From Priapulus caudatus (lineage: Eukaryota; Priapulida; Priapulimorpha; Priapulimorphida; Priapulidae), in the NCBI RefSeq assembly GCF_000485595.1, contig NW_014577237.1, forward strand, positions 194,849 to 233,398: DNA of 38,550 nt, read 5' to 3'. How positions within the stretch are numbered: the stretch's first letter is position 1; each line of letters begins with the position of its first letter. Below, piece after piece: positions 20,188 through 31,473 of the stretch. The position numbers and the translations under genes are program-made. The notes beneath the pieces were generated by a model. The model did not search any database. It was not told the origin of the DNA and saw nothing but the letters and a program-made list of their open reading frames with translations.

Positions 20188-21862
20188 GTATATACACATG
20201 CGCGCACCCACACACACCCTGCCCCCACCCAACGCGCAGTTATAGACACACGCACGCACGCACACACACGCACCCACGCGCGCACGCAACTCACACACAG
20301 ACCTGCCCCCACCAACGCGCAAGCTTTAAGACAACACGCACGCAGGCACACAACACGACACCCACGCGCGCGCACCCACACACACCTGCCCCCACAACGC
20401 GCAGTTATAGACACACGCACGCACGACCACACACACCTGCCCCCAACCAACGCGCAGTTATAGACACACGCAACGCACGCCACACACACGCACACCAGCA
20501 GCGCGCCACAGCACTCACACACAGCCTGCGCCCGACCCAACCGCGCAGTTATAGACACACTCACGCACGCACGCACACACACGCACCCACGCGCGCACGC
20601 ACTCACACACACCTGCCCCCACCAACGCGCAGTTATAGACACACGCACGCACGCTACGCTCCACAACTGCACACACTCGCGCCGCGCACTCACACAGACC
20701 TCCTCACCAACGCGCAGTATAGACACAACGGTTCACGCACGCACGCACACGCACACACGCGCGCACTCACACACACCTGCCCCCACCACGCGCCAGTTAT
20801 AGACACACGCACGCCACGCACACGCACGCACACCACGCGCGCAACTCACACCACCTTGCCCCCACCCAACGCGCATTATAGACACACGCACGCACACACA
20901 CGCACCGCACGCGCGCACGCACATCACACACAGCCTGCCCCACCAACGCGCAGTTATAGACAGCACCACGCCACGCACACACACGCACTCACATCCACCC
21001 TGCCCTCCACCAACGCGCAGTTATAGACACCAATGCACGCACCCACGCGCGCACTCCACACACACCTGCCCCCACCAACGCGCAGCTTATAACGCACACG
21101 CACAGGCTACTCGCACGCACATCTACACACCACCCACGCGCCGCACGCACTCACACCAGGTCACCTGCCCCCAACCAACGCGCCAGTTATAGACACACGC
21201 ACCATCACGCAACGCGACGCACACACACCACCACCCACCGCGCGCGGCACTCACACAACCTTGCCCCCACCAATACGCGCAGTTATAGACACAGGCGCGC
21301 CACCCACGCGCGCACTCACACACACCGCCCTCATCAACGCGCAGTTATAGACACACACACGCACACACCCACGCGCGCACTCACACACACCTGCCCCCCA
21401 CCAACGCGCAGTTATAGATACACGCACGCGCACCCACGCGCGCACTCACACACACCTGCCACCAACACGCAGTTATAGACACAAGCACGCACGCACACAC
21501 ACGCACGCACGCACACACACGCACCTGCCCCCCACCAACGCGCAGTTATAGACACATGCGCGCACCCACGCGCGCACTCACACACACCTGCCCCCACCAA
21601 CGCGCAGTTATAGACACATGCGCGCACCCACGCGCGCACTCACACACACCTGCCCCCACCAACGCGCAGTTATAGACACATGCACGCACGCACGCGCGCA
21701 CTCACACACACCTGCCCCCACCAACGCGCAGTTATAGACACACGCACGCACGCACGCGCGCACTCACACACACCTGCCCCCACCAACGCGCAGTTATAGA
21801 CACACGCACGCACGCACACACACACACACGCACACACGCGCGCGCGCACGCACACACAACGG
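20188..21862 (+). repeat. Satellite C, about 22 units
   Basis: Each unit (about 60-90 bases) has a conserved core CCCCCACCAACGCGCAGTTA followed by TAGACACA. A variable CACGCACGCACACACG...CACGCGCGCACTCACACA spacer follows. Units after about 21330 are regular (~61-64 bp) and nearly identical. Earlier units carry many one-base gains and losses. Long Thr/His and Cys/Val open frames over this block are repeat artefacts. The alternating purine-pyrimidine spacer is prone to Z-DNA. Confidence 0.93.
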
Positions 21863-22675
21863 ATATGTGACACCCAGCGGAAACCCGTGAGCGCATCTGC
21901 TACATGCATGGAGAGCGAATTTGGTTCGTTCGACGTTTTGTTGTTCTCTAATGAAACGCCCCCGAGCACGAAGGTATAGCGTCGTGCTATAGCATCACGG
22001 CGACCGCCGCCTCTTCCTCCGTCTGCACTATTCTCACATCGCACTGCATCCATCCCGACAACGCCTCATTCACACACAGATATATATACAGAGTTATGCG
22101 AACCGAGTGCAACGCTCTTCCGCCCGAGATGCTCTCTATCAACGCACACTCAGGTGAGAGCCATTCTGCAGCATCAGTCATTTTCGGAGTGAAAGTTTCT
22201 ACGATCAGTCGCATGAATTCGTGCGAAAATGAGCGGAGGTTGCTTGCGGGACGCTCGGCTTTGAGACGTCGTACGCGTCGATACGTATTCCAGTAAGTCC
22301 TACGTTATTCATATTCATCTGCGCGCAAATTCCACAGCGAGCTTCGTTAACGGCCGTCGAAACCTACTTCCGTCTCGGATTTGAACGGCCGTGCCCTGCG
22401 CATCTTACAGATTAAATTTCATCGGCAAAAATACACGAAAGCGCGTTGAAATTTAATATCCGCTGGGTAAATACACTCGACATTTCATATCTCCGCGAGT
22501 TTCGAAATCGATTTTTCGAGGTCGATTTCGGCTGCGAGGAAAATTAACTAAACGAAAACGATTTACCATATAAATCGAATTAATCTGAATAATTTCACCG
22601 ACACTTTCACCGAAACACATGCACATTGGAAGGTTGTTTACGGCTGGTGTGTTCCCACACACAAATAACTGATAC
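21863..22675. other. Unique ~800 bp inside unit 1
   Basis: Not represented in unit 2 because it falls in the assembly gap there. It contains a short open frame at 22096-22296 with donor-like CTCAG|GTGAGA at about 22150 and CCA|GTAAGT at about 22290, but no recognisable domain. Possibly transcribed; not called as a gene. Confidence 0.4.
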
Positions 22676-23080
22676 AGGAATAAGACAGCAATAGCATCGC
22701 TATAACCATTATAGGAATAGCATCGTTGTGAATATCATAGAAAAAAAACATCGCTATAAAAATCATAGGAATAAAGTTGCCGTAATATGACAGGAATAAA
22801 ATAGCTATAAATATGATTGGAATACCATAACTATGAATATGATACAAATATCATCGCTGTAAACATTATAGGAATAACACCACTACGAATATCATCGCAG
22901 GAGTAACATTGCTGTGGATATCATACAAATACCACTGATATGAATAATATATATCATATATGAATAGTGTCCCTGTAGGTATCATAGGAGAAATATCGCC
23001 AAGAATATAATAAGACTTATTATATAGGAATATACATCTAGGAATAATTAATAGCGTCAATGTAAATATCACCGGAATAA
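22676..23080. repeat. Degenerate 26-bp minisatellite (GGAATAACATCGCTAT...)
   Basis: About a dozen units approximate GGAATAACATCGCTAT followed by GAATATCATA. The periodic frame gives Ile/Phe/Tyr-rich open frames on the minus strand that are not genes. Confidence 0.82.
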
Positions 23081-24619
23081 CATGCGTGAACATCAGCTGA
23101 CGCCGCCACACAACAAATCCTATTGGCACATATATATATATTACATCTGCATCTCGTAGGAATTTCATCTCGCAGAGCTTTTATGCTATCAGAATAAAAC
23201 CTCTTGGTCTCATCGGGTACTCATCTCGTGATTTATACACAGTCGATACAAACTCGGGAAAATCATATAGCGCTCACAGCAAACAACCAATGATGACCCG
23301 TTACGCCTGTCATTTTATGCCACACATACAACAGAAAGCAGCTAGTTCAAACGCTGTAATTAACCTTGTTTCCCACCTTTTTTAAATGTGCACCCTCGCT
23401 GTGAAGCCTGCAGCCAATAACTGCATCCTCCTCCTTCCTCCTCCCTCCAACCAAGTAAAACTGTATAAACAGGCCGCGCTAATTAGCCTCACTAATATGC
23501 AGCCCTGGAATAACGAACGAAAATATAGTTGGAAAGGTAAAAAATGGTAAAAAGTGGTAACACTGGTTAGGCGAGAAATTAAGCATTATAACTGGCCAAC
23601 ATGTTCTCGCAAAATGAAATCTGTCTGTGCGTCACAAAAATACGTGGCGTCATACAGCAAAAGTGTCCAGGCCAATTTCACATCGAAAGTGCTCTAATAA
23701 AGGACGCGGGAGGCGTATAGGGAAGCGATGGGGGTAGTGGCGAGATGGAAACATTGAGACTATGCCAGCGATCACAGACATCCTGTTTGCCAGTTGCTCT
23801 GCTAAAACATACGTGTACATCCACGCGCACGTACTAACTTACGCATTCACACACGCACGCGCGCATGAAATAGGTAGCAGCTACACGGCAGCCACTCGTA
23901 TTCATAGCCAATCGAATTGCACTCATGCGATGTAAACCATAACGATCTATCTTCGTCAACAGTGTGCCACGTCCGTCTATAAGGTTCAATAGCCCAACAG
24001 CATCCATCGCAGTCCACTGATGGTATTCTCCTCCGTTACACACACGCAACACACACACACATAGTGGGTTTGCTTACCCGAACCACCACCAACACACCTA
24101 CATCCACGCACACACACCCAACCGCACGTCCAAACACACGCACGCCTACCCTCACCCCACGACCACACATCCCATCCCTACCCACACCCACACATATACA
24201 AGAGAAGAGAGAAAAAGAAAAAGAAAACAGCATCGCCGATGAACACGAATGCTCTGTTGTTCTCTGACGTCACGGCCGACGACGAGGCGAGCTGCGTTCA
24301 CGCCTACGTCACGCTCTCGGCTCGGAGAAGCAGACGACTCGGTTCCGCCACCTCATCGTAACCAAGGCGACCTCGCTGCAGCTTCCCCACGCTCTGACGC
24401 GTGACGCCGAAAAACCAGCGGCAGGTGTTCAATTTTACGTCGCCTCTCTCTCCTCCGCCTCTCTCACGCCGTCACCCTTCCGTGACGGTTACGGCGCGTT
24501 GTTTGCGCGGTTGGCTGCTAACATACGAACGTAGATTTCTAGACGTATGACGATCGCGGCGCACACGCCTGCATGAAACGCTGACGATCGCGTCTGCACG
24601 CGTTTACATGCACGTCCCG

Positions 24620-24682
24620 CACATACACGCACGCACGCACATACACGCACGCACGCACGCACGCACGCACATACACACACGC
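24620..24682. repeat. CACGCACG microsatellite (unit 2)
   Basis: Equivalent of the tract at 17671-17735. Confidence 0.93.
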
Positions 24683-25025
24683 TCAGCATGCGGACCGAGA
24701 GAGAAGCCCTGGATGCAGTGATGAAAGGAACACTCGCCCCGTCGCCCAAGGCGAGCAGTAATGACGTTAGGTAGCAGAATCCTATCAGCAGGTAGCACAG
24801 AAGGGCTTAGGGGTTGTTTGCATAGGTTCATATTTCATAATCAGTGGAATCACTAGGGTTGAATTGCTACGCATGCGCTAATGTGAATGGTATTACTGAA
24901 TAACTGGATTACTTACGAAACTTGCTTAGTCCGATACATTTTCTGACCACGAACGAGCAGTACCAATCGCTAGCACAAACGCGAGTATATGCTACTTCAA
25001 TATATGCTTAAAACTGCTAGGAACT

Positions 25026-25099
25026 GCTAGTTCTTTCCTCAGAATACTTGCCACTGAGTCTTCATGTTCATCTCTTATATAAAGGGCGAGCCGTTTTTG

Positions 25100-25132
<33 letters not shown>

Positions 25133-25143
25133 TCTCCCCCCAC
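25026..25143 (+). repeat. Extra ~120-bp segment with (TCTG)n, only in unit 2
   Basis: Contains TATATAAAGGGCGAGCCG, a TCTG run and TTCTCCCCCC. Unit 1 passes straight from AAAACTTGCT to GTAAGAGTTCACC at this point. It resembles the segment near 25562 (ACATAAAGGACGAGTCTG then TCTGTCTGTC), so it is probably one sub-repeat half deleted from unit 1. Confidence 0.75.
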
Positions 25144-25433
25144 GTAAGAGTTCACCCCCAACACCATATATATTCTTAATCAGCATACATGCGTCTAAAC
25201 GGGACAGATGGTATGGACCATTTTAGACCAAAAACAAATCAAAACAATACAAAAAATACAAGAAATGTCAAATTTTAATAAATGTCCGCGCGGTGGCGCT
25301 ATATACCCACCTACTGCATTCGCGAATTTTCGCGGTGTGGTTTTTGTAGCTGTGTTGTCAAATTACAGCAACAATAACAATAACTGAATTATTAGCTTCG
25401 AAGGAGACACCCCTCATATAGGTATAAAAATCA

Positions 25434-25481
25434 GGGTTAGGGTTAGGGTTAGGGTTAGAATTAGAGTTAGGGTTAGGGTTA
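25434..25481 (+). repeat. Interstitial (TTAGGG)n tract, copy 2
   Basis: Four clean GGTTAG-type units, then AATTAGAG, then more GGGTTAGGGTTA. It matches the canonical metazoan telomere repeat. Confidence 0.9.
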
Positions 25482-26664
25482 AGGCACAATTGTTTATTGG
25501 GACCCAATGTTCTGCTATCCTTGGGCCCATTTTTATGGGCCAAAAAACATTTTTACCAATTACATAAAGGACGAGTCTGGTTTTTCTGTCTGTCAGTCCT
25601 TCTATCTTCCTCTCTCCCCTCACTAGGTCAACGCCAACACAATATATATTTTCAATCCACATTACATGCGTCTAAACAGATGAATTGCTCCGGCCGCTGT
25701 CCATTGCAGATTCCATGATCAAATACAATTTCGCACTTCGTGTTTACGTCATAGCGGTGACGGACTATGAGTAATTATATATTAATAGTAATTATCGAAT
25801 AATATCTCATAAATATAATATAATCATAATAATTATATATAATATTATTTATTATATATAATATTATTAAATTTATATAGTATTCAATTATACTAATATT
25901 ACTAATCAGTATATAGTAGTGACCTAAGATTAAGGCAACACATGTCACATGAGTGTCTATAATAGCTAGATCGCATCCTGTCCTTGCAGATGCAATGATC
26001 ACCATACATTATTCGTGAGGTTTCGTTTCACCGGTCATAGCGGTGACCTATGAGTAATTATACTTATCATAGTAATGTATATAAATAGTAATTATATAGT
26101 ACTACGAGTATAGTAGTGAACGCTAACACATGCCAACACACATGCTAAAGACAATGCTAACACATGCCACATGATGTGTCGATAATAGCTATAATTCTAA
26201 CATGCTACTGAATCCTTGCGCTCCAGTATTAATAGTTTAGTACAAACGTTCCTACCGGTCATACGCATAATAGCGGAAGTCCGGCCGGTTTTTATTATTC
26301 AATCACAGGTCGGAGGCAATTCCCTCTGTTAGACGCATGTATCACATGACGCGATCAACCATTTTTAGGCCCAAAACAATGTTGCATCGCCAGGCATTGC
26401 AGGGGTCACCCATGAGGTATATCTCAATCCAGCATGACGTGACGAACTATTTTACGGCGAAAATAATTTGCACAAAAGGCCAAAAATAAGGGCAAAAAAC
26501 ACACAACATTCATTTCCGCCCAAAAAAAGTACTCAGCGCAGCAGAAAGTTAACAATCACAGCAATCCTAGCGCTCCACTATACACTGCAGGGGCAAGAAA
26601 AATTCAGACGATCCAGGCGGCAGGCAGAACAGTAAATAGGCAATTCCTATACAGGGTTCTCCAA

Positions 26665-27238
26665 GAAGCACTTATAGCCTGGCGGCGGCGCACAGCTATC
26701 GTCGAGCCCCGCCATCCTAAAAATGCACCCGCCACTGCTATAATACTGCATAGCCGCCATGCTAAATTTGCTAAAAAATACTAAAACGAGAGAAAAAAAA
26801 AAGAAAAAAAGAACCGAAAAAAAACTAGAGCTGTAATCAAGGCACCCCGCATGCTATTAATGAAAACGCTTGGAGAACCCTGCTATACTGCGTGGGCCCC
26901 AAACTATAGTTCAGGCTCAATCAGCGCAATCGCATGAATATGCCGAAACGCAAAGCCAATAGTCAGAAATCGGCAATGAATAGCAGAAAGGCGTAACGAC
27001 CAAAAAATCCGGGCATCGCCGGTAGGCCCGCAGCTTAGTAAATGTATAATAGACAGCATTTCAGCGTCAATTTCGCAAATAACACGCAAAGATTTTCCTC
27101 ACAGGCGACCAGGATGTGTTGAAGTCCCAGCAGCGGCCAGTAAAGGCCGCGGGAGAGGGAAACAGGCCACTTCAATATATGCAAAACCAGTAAGTACAGT
27201 GTACACGTGATTTCACATACCTGCAGCAGTGTAAATGA
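26665..27238 (+). repeat. Repeat B, copy 3
   Basis: Collinear with copies 1 and 2 with many one-base insertions, plus a local A-rich insertion (26786-26825, GAGAAAAAAAAAAGAAAAAA). It ends TGTAAATGAGATG and is followed by satellite C. Confidence 0.85.
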
Positions 27239-27637
27239 GATGTATAACACATGCGCTCGCACACCAACACACACCTGGCCCCCCACCAACGCCAGTTATT
27301 AGACGACAGCGCAACGCACGCACACACCGCACCCACCGCGCTACGCACTCAGCACACACCTGCCGCCCATCCATACGCCGCAGTTATAGACACAACGCAC
27401 GCACGCACACACACGCACGCCACGCGCGCACCCACACACACCTCCCCCCCAACGCGCAGTTTAGACACACGCACGCACACAGCACACACACCTGCCCCCA
27501 CCAACGGCAGTTATAGACCACACGCACGCACGCACACACACGCACCCACGCGCGCAACGCAGCTCAACACACACCGCCCCACGCAAACGCGCAGTTATAG
27601 ACACACGCACGCACGCACAACACGCACCCACGCGCGC
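27239..27637 (+). repeat. Satellite C, second array (truncated by gap)
   Basis: Five cores of the ACGCGCAGTTATAGACACA type are visible before the Ns; all carry small indels. Confidence 0.9.
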
Positions 27638-27662
27638 NNNNNNNNNNNNNNNNNNNNNNNNN
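27638..27662. other. Assembly gap (25 N)
   Basis: Exactly 25 unknown bases inside satellite C. From comparison with unit 1, about 2.3 kb is missing, so the gap length is a placeholder and not a measured size. Confidence 0.98.
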
Positions 27663-28834
27663 AGAGAGATCCGGAAATACATGCGTGAACATCAGCTGAC
27701 GCCGGCCGCCACAGCAACAAATCCTATTGGCACATATATATATTATTACATCTGCATCTCGTAGGATTTCATCTCGCAGAGCTTTTATGCTATCAGAATA
27801 AAACCTCTTGTCTCATCGGGTACTCATCTCGTGATTTATACACAGTCGATACAAACTCGGGAAAATCATATAGCGCTCACAGCAAAACAACCATATGATG
27901 ACCCGTTACGCCTGTCTTTTATGCCACACATACAACAGAAAGCAGCTAGTCAAACGCTGTAATTAAACCTTGTTTCCCACCTTTTTAAATGTGCACACCT
28001 CGCTGTGAAGCCTGCAGCCAATAACTGCATCCTCTCCTCCTTCCTCCTCCCTCCAAACCAAGTAAAACTGTATAAAACAGGCCGCGCTAATTAGGCCCAC
28101 TAATATGCGCCCCTGGAATAACGAACGAAAATATAGTTGGAAGGTAAAAACATGGTAAAAAGTGGTAACACTGGTTAGGCGAGAAATTAAGCATTATAAC
28201 TGCCAACATGTTCTCGCAAATGAAATCTGTCTGTGCGTCACAAAAATACGTGGCGTCATAACAGCAAAAGTGTCCAGGCCAATTTCACATCGAAGTGCTC
28301 TAAATTCTAATAAAGGACGCGGGAGGGGTATATGGGAAGCGATGGGGGTAGTGGCGAGATGGAAACATTGAGACTATGCCAGCGATCACAGAACATCCTG
28401 TTTGCCAGTTGCTCTGCTAATACATACGTGTACATCCACGCGCACGTACTAACATTACGCATTCACACACGCACGCGCGCATGAAATAGGTAGCAGCTAC
28501 AACGCAGCCACTCGTATTCATAGCCAATTCGAATTGCGACTCATGCGATGTAAACCATAACGAATCTATCTTCGTCAACAGTGTGCCACGTCCGTCTATA
28601 AGGTTCAATAGCCCAACAGCATCCATCGCAGTCCACGATTGGTATTCTCCTCCGTTACACACACACAACCACACACGCAACACACACACACATAGTGGGT
28701 TTTGCTTACGCCGAACCACACCACACACCTACATCCACGCCACTACACACCCCAACCGCACGTCCAAACACCACGCACGCCTACCCTCACCCCACGACCA
28801 CACATCCATCCCTACCCACACCCACACATATACA

Positions 28835-29340
28835 CCAAAAAAGCTGTGCCCACTCACCCATATACGCTCTGCCACCAAACCTGCCCCCCCCCGCAACCAA
28901 ACCAATCACCTTAACAACCTCCCACCCACCCGCGGGTGCGAACACAAGTGCAGCTAATTTGAATTCGCTACAAAATACAACACTGGCTGACCGGAGAGCG
29001 TTCGTTCATTGATCACGGCTGCGCAAGCCGCCGCCTTCCCACACTACCTCACCACCCCCTAACTCTACGATCAATGACGAAGCGAACAGCCGCGTTGCCC
29101 ACGCAGTGTTTTGCCACTCTAGGCTGCCTACTCTCTCAGGCTGCCTTAAAACTAACCCAATCAGTGGCGCGCGCGCGTCACATACGCCGGCTGCCCCTAT
29201 AATAATAGGGTCAATGAAATCCCATCAGTGCGACTATCTGACGTCGACGACGTCGCTGTTGTTGACAAGCAGCCGACGGCGGTAACTCTACGCATGCGCG
29301 CCATTCCGGCGACATCCCGCGACGACGCTGCATGACGACA
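28835..29340. other. Unique sequence after the tandem units
   Basis: C-rich start (CTGCCCCCCCCC), then an imperfect inverted repeat: CGTTCGTTCATTGATCACGG at about 29000-29020 against CGATCAATGACGAAGCGAAC at about 29070-29090. A GCGCGCGCG run lies at 29168. No gene recognised. Confidence 0.5.
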
Positions 29341-29843
29341 AGCGTCCACAATAGAAATAGATAAATAGAGCCTATATATAATAGAAATAGATAAATAGAG
29401 TCCATAATAGAAAGAGATAAATAGAGTCCTTAATAGAAAGAGATAAATAGAGTCCATAATAGAAAGAGATAAATAGTCTATAATAGAAAGAGATAAATAG
29501 AGTCCATAATAGAAAGAGATAAATAGTCTATAATAGAAAGAGATAAATAGAGTCCATAATAGCGTCCATAATAGAAAGAGATAAATAGAGTCCATAATAG
29601 AAATAAATAAATAGAGGCCATAATAAAGTCCATAATAGAAAAAGATAAATAGAGTCCATAATAGAAATAAATAAATAGAGGCCATAATAGAGTCCATAAT
29701 AGAAAGATATAAATATAGTCAATATTAGTCAGTCCATAATAGAAAGAGATAAATAAAGTCCATAATAGAAAAAGATAAATAGAGTCCATAATAGAGTCCA
29801 TAATAGAAATAGATAAATAAAGTCCATAATAAAGTCCATTTTT
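29341..29843. repeat. 26-bp satellite (AGTCCATAATAGAAAGAGATAAATAG)
   Basis: About 19 units of a 26-base repeat (AGTCCATAATAG, then AAAGAGATAAATAG) with half-unit deletions. Repetitive Tyr/Phe/Leu-rich open frames on the minus strand come from it. A half unit (CTATTATGGACTC, reverse strand) reappears at 30631, past the next two elements, suggesting that they inserted into the array. Confidence 0.92.
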
Positions 29844-30160
29844 AGCTCACCTTGACATCGTCAAGCTGAGCTATTGCCATGGGTCGTCGTCCGTCGTACG
29901 TCCGTCCGTCCGTCAACATTTGGCTACGGTCAACAATAACTCAGGAACCGTTTGACCCACATGTTTGAAATTGGGCATAGTTGTTACTGCTATGCTCCCA
30001 TATTAAACGTCCTATTTTGGAGCACGCCAGTCGACGTACTTTCGAGCCACGTCAATTTTTTGGCAAAAATGGGAATTGCCATTAGTCAGTTGAGGTTCAA
30101 CGGATTTTGCTCATTTTTGGTATGTGAATGAATAAGGGCTAGGGGTTTTGATATTTAAAA
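29844..30160 (+). mobile_element. Dispersed repeat G, copy 2
   Basis: Begins AGCTCACCTTGACATCGTCA, then GAGCTATTGCCATGGG, a CCGTCCGTCCGTC run, ATGTTTGAAATTGGGCATAG, CATATTAAACGTCCTA and CGAGCCACG. Matches 9225-9499 on the opposite strand. It starts exactly at the end of the 26-bp satellite. No coding capacity. Confidence 0.82.
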
Positions 30161-30172
30161 ATAATATTAAAA

Positions 30173-30630
30173 GGTAATTATATAGCATATTATATAGACA
30201 CGCAGATAACAAACAGTCTGTGGTGTCACACTCGTCTGGTTCGTTTTACAAGATTTCATTGACAATATCTTTAATGCAAAATTCCTGCTATGAACATATT
30301 ATGATTTATACTATTATATTAATATTATTATTATTATTATGATATGATTTATGCTAAGAAACATCAAAGTGGGTATAGCGCCATCTACCGTCACAAATTG
30401 TGATTCATTTTGGTTTATAAATTATTTATAATTATATATAATATTATTTATTATTTTCACATAAAAAATTACACATATATTATCAAGAGTATATAAGTGG
30501 AGTTCTTCGTCTCCCATATATACTCTTCGTTTCTATAATGTACGTCGATGGTTGCTCAATTAAAACTGACTTCTTCTCACTCATTTGTGTGCTTTTTTGT
30601 GGTGAGCTACAGTGTCATTGACACTTTCAT
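30173..30630 (-). repeat. Repeat A, inverted partial copy 3
   Basis: Reverse complement of 3408-3870. Shared landmarks include GTTATCTGC.GTGTCTATATA, GGAATTTTGCATTAA, CAAATTGTGATTC and AGTGTCAATGACACT. It shows that the A consensus extends beyond the point where copy 2 is truncated. Confidence 0.88.
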
Positions 30631-31059
30631 CTATTATGGACTCTTGATGACGAACATCGGCACCTATCGCTCACCCTCTTCTCCCCTTCTCCCTCTTCTC
30701 ACCCTCTCCCTCTTCTTCCCTTCTCCCTCTTCTCTCCCTCTGCCTCTTACTTGCAGGTTTTGCGTAATTAGCTTTAGTGGATAGTATGTAAGCGGTGGGC
30801 ATCAGCGTGACTTACTGGCTTCTCTCTCTCTCTCTCTCTCTCTCTCCCTCTCTCTCTCAGACACTGTCTCTCCCTCTCTCTCTCGCTCGCGGTTTTTCTC
30901 TCCATACTTTTTCCTGTCACTGCTTCTCCCTCCCCCCCCCCTGTCTCAGGTTAAATACGAGCAGCGCGCGCAACCGATATTATAGGCTATGATGATATTA
31001 TGAGATGCCAACCCTGATCATTGAGATAGTAATGATTTGTTTTGACTACCGAAGGCAAT
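30631..31059. repeat. Pyrimidine-rich and CT simple sequence
   Basis: 30663-30755 is CTTCTCCC-rich; 30825-30905 is a CTCT microsatellite; 30930-30942 is a C run. No gene seen. Confidence 0.8.
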
Positions 31060-31071
31060 CACAGCAAACGC

Positions 31072-31160
31072 CTAAGACGTTTGGGGTGGTGGGTTAAGGG
31101 AGGGTGGTGTCCCCCCTCCCTTTAAGGGGGGGTCTGGGGGTCCTCCCCCAAGATTTAAAA
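31072..31160. repeat. GGGGGTCC/GGACCCCC-rich hairpin segment
   Basis: CCCCCCTCCCTTTAAGGGGG can form a hairpin and is followed by GGGGGTCCTCCCCCAAG. From memory, similar GGGGGTCCTCCCCC ends are frequent in invertebrate dispersed repeats. An open frame over 31072-31488 (minus) ends in Pro/Gly because of it. Exact element limits are unclear. Confidence 0.5.
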
Positions 31161-31473
31161 AAGATGGAAGCCATTTGGTGCATCCTGGAGCCATCTGGGC
31201 ATTGATTTGAATCCTTTCAAACTGAACAATTTTCCTCCACAAAATACAAATATTCACCGAAAATACAGTTTTCGTGCGTTTGGCTTTCGATTTGATTGTT
31301 GTTGTTGAAAAATCGGATGGTCTTTTCCTCAACGCCATGTTCAAACTCAAATTGTTTCCAGTAAAATAAAGGACATTTTCTACGGCCGAGGATTGGCTTA
31401 CACACACAGTGAGGTCATTTTCGTGGCTGTTGATTGGCTGTTGAACAACGACTGTGCGGAGAAATCTGTCGAG

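Larger units (their letters stand above)
17244..24201 (+). repeat. Long tandem unit, copy 1 (~6.96 kb)
   Basis: This segment starts GAGAAGAGAG...AAAGAAAACAGCATC and runs to CCACACATATACA. The whole order recurs at 24202-28834. Order: ACGTCACGGC block, CACG microsatellite, AAGCCCTGGATGCAGTG block, TTAGGG-like tract, AT-rich AGTAATTATATATT sub-repeats, repeat B, satellite C, a unique ~800 bp, a 26-bp minisatellite, then the block with CATGCGTGAACATCAGC and AACCACCACC. Joint to copy 2 is head-to-tail at 24201/24202. Confidence 0.85.
24202..28834 (+). repeat. Long tandem unit, copy 2 (interrupted by gap)
   Basis: Collinear with 17244-24201 up to satellite C. After the 25-N gap it resumes at the block homologous to 23070-24201. 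Assembled length is 4633 bp, so about 2.3 kb (rest of satellite C, the unique 800 bp and the 26-bp array) is missing. Copy differences are mostly single-base gaps. One real-looking difference is an extra ~120 bp at 25026-25143. Confidence 0.85.

Noticed and set aside
20188-21862. CRISPR-like array
   Set aside because: Cores repeat but spacers are the same CACG simple sequence, not unique; this is a eukaryotic satellite.
20163-22053. Long Thr/His-rich and Cys/Val-rich open frames, up to 281 codons
   Set aside because: They lie in satellite C (CACG/CACA repeats) and shift frame with each unit; not proteins.
22093-22153. Short exon-like interval between a TACAG acceptor and a CTCAG|GTGAGA donor
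   Set aside because: Only 60 bases, no recognisable peptide, and such pairs are frequent by chance.
29197-29801. Repeated Tyr/Leu/Phe-rich minus-strand frames resembling a membrane protein
   Set aside because: A translation of the 26-bp satellite; periodicity of DNA, not of a protein.
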